Assembly (NCBI RefSeq): GCF_030649675.1
Contig: NZ_JAUTDR010000004.1
Coordinates: 62,001-126,000 of the forward strand
Source: Haliea sp. E1-2-M8
GTDB taxonomy: Bacteria > Pseudomonadota > Gammaproteobacteria > Pseudomonadales > Halieaceae
DNA length: 64,000 nt
Direction of reading: 5' to 3'
Positions 63,763 through 64,000 of the stretch are shown piece after piece; position 1 is the stretch's first letter; every line of letters begins with the position of its first letter. Below the pieces are notes generated by a model. It ran no database searches and was not told the DNA's origin. It worked only from the letters and a program-made list of their open reading frames with translations. The position numbers and the translations under genes are program-made.

Positions 63763-64000
63763 GCACCACGAGACTCGAACTGGGGGGCGTGATGCTACTA
63801 AAGCAGTAATTCCGGGCCGGTTTGCGTTGTCTGTAGGTAATCCTGAGTTGCGATGTCCTGAAGGCTGGTCATGGACGAGATTGACCGATGTTGCTCGATT
63901 AGAGACTGGACACACACCTAGCAGGAGGCATTCCGAATACTGGGATGGTGACATTCCGTGGGTAGGCATTAAGGATGCAACTAGCAATCATGGAACGGTG
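63752..64000 (+). CDS. hsdS: Type I restriction specificity subunit (3'-partial)
   Basis: The frame is open from ATG 63752 (GGAGG upstream) to the window edge, 83 codons. After about 38 residues the typical target-recognition start appears: CPEGWSWTRLTDVARLETGHTPSRRHSEYWDGDIPWVGIKDA, as in the first HsdS target-recognition domain. HsdS chooses the DNA site for the hsdM product. The gene continues beyond the window. Confidence 0.85.
   Translation, partial: MASKHHETRTGGRDATKAVIPGRFALSVGNPELRCPEGWSWTRLTDVARLETGHTPSRRHSEYWDGDIPWVGIKDATSNHGTV

Larger units (their letters stand above)
53588..64000 (+). mobile_element. Genomic island integrated at tRNA-Pro(CGG), left part
   Basis: The island begins at the tRNA-Pro 3' end with a P4-type integrase and carries AlpA, a RepA-like ATPase, RadC-like and type I restriction genes. 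Codon and base use changes: 54975-57412 is much richer in A and T than the chromosomal genes before it. No second copy of the tRNA 3' end is seen, so the right end lies beyond the window. Confidence 0.85.

Overview
The window looks like chromosomal DNA of a GC-rich gammaproteobacterium. The gene order argS-ftsN-hslVU-ubiEJB-hisIE-tatABC and ponA-pilMNOPQ-aroKB-gltBD-hemE is the one familiar from Pseudomonas. A fused BioH-BioC protein, known from Saccharophagus and Teredinibacter, points to the Cellvibrionales/Halieaceae side of the class. This placement is inferred from gene order and families; no 16S rRNA gene is present.

Layout. 1-2078: 3' part of an XPD/DinG-like iron-sulfur helicase. 2054-6836: a photo-oxidative or lipid-peroxide stress module, in which an ECF11-type sigma factor and its zinc/cupin anti-sigma factor ChrR are divergent from an operon for a FAD oxidoreductase, a DUF1365 protein and a cyclopropane-synthase-like methyltransferase. 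Both divergent promoters fit TGATCC-N18-TA. 7091-9880: three-gene proton-translocating transhydrogenase (pntAa-pntAb-pntB). 9885-10164: a REP-type palindrome array. 10136-24198 (minus strand): ABC exporter, tatCBA, hisE, hisI, ubiB, ubiJ, ubiE, a DUF971 gene, hslU, hslV (with a sigma-32-type promoter), an FtsN-like SPOR gene, argS and priA. 24377-26008: rpmE and malic enzyme. 26037-42440: ponA, then divergent pilMNOPQ, aroK, aroB, gltB, gltD, hemE. 42441-46578: cysE, a TrmB-like methyltransferase, a hexapeptide acyltransferase, srkA and comF. 46565-51181: biotin operon bioB-bioF-bioHC-bioD behind a BirA-type operator that covers the start codon of the divergent comF. 51335-53418: an acyl-CoA dehydrogenase and a small DUF3094 membrane protein. 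53511-53587: tRNA-Pro(CGG).

From the tRNA-Pro 3' end to the right edge the DNA is a mobile island with visibly lower and uneven GC. It carries a P4-type tyrosine integrase with five copies of a GATACCGTCA-like motif before it, an unknown protein, an AlpA-type regulator, a small unknown protein, a RecA-fold RepA-like ATPase followed by palindromes, a 67-aa orphan, a RadC-like JAMM protein, a 62-aa membrane protein, a nested palindrome resembling a recombinase crossover site, and a type I restriction-modification locus. That locus holds hsdM, an AlbA_2/ATPase regulator, a broken hsdS start and an hsdS that runs off the window. The distal attachment site lies outside the window.

How the genes work together: the core part handles envelope and secretion (Tat, type IV pili, PBP1A), ubiquinone, histidine, glutamate, heme and biotin synthesis, and NADPH supply (Pnt, malic enzyme). 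The ECF/ChrR module probably adjusts membrane lipids under oxidative stress. The island is a candidate defence-carrying integrative element.
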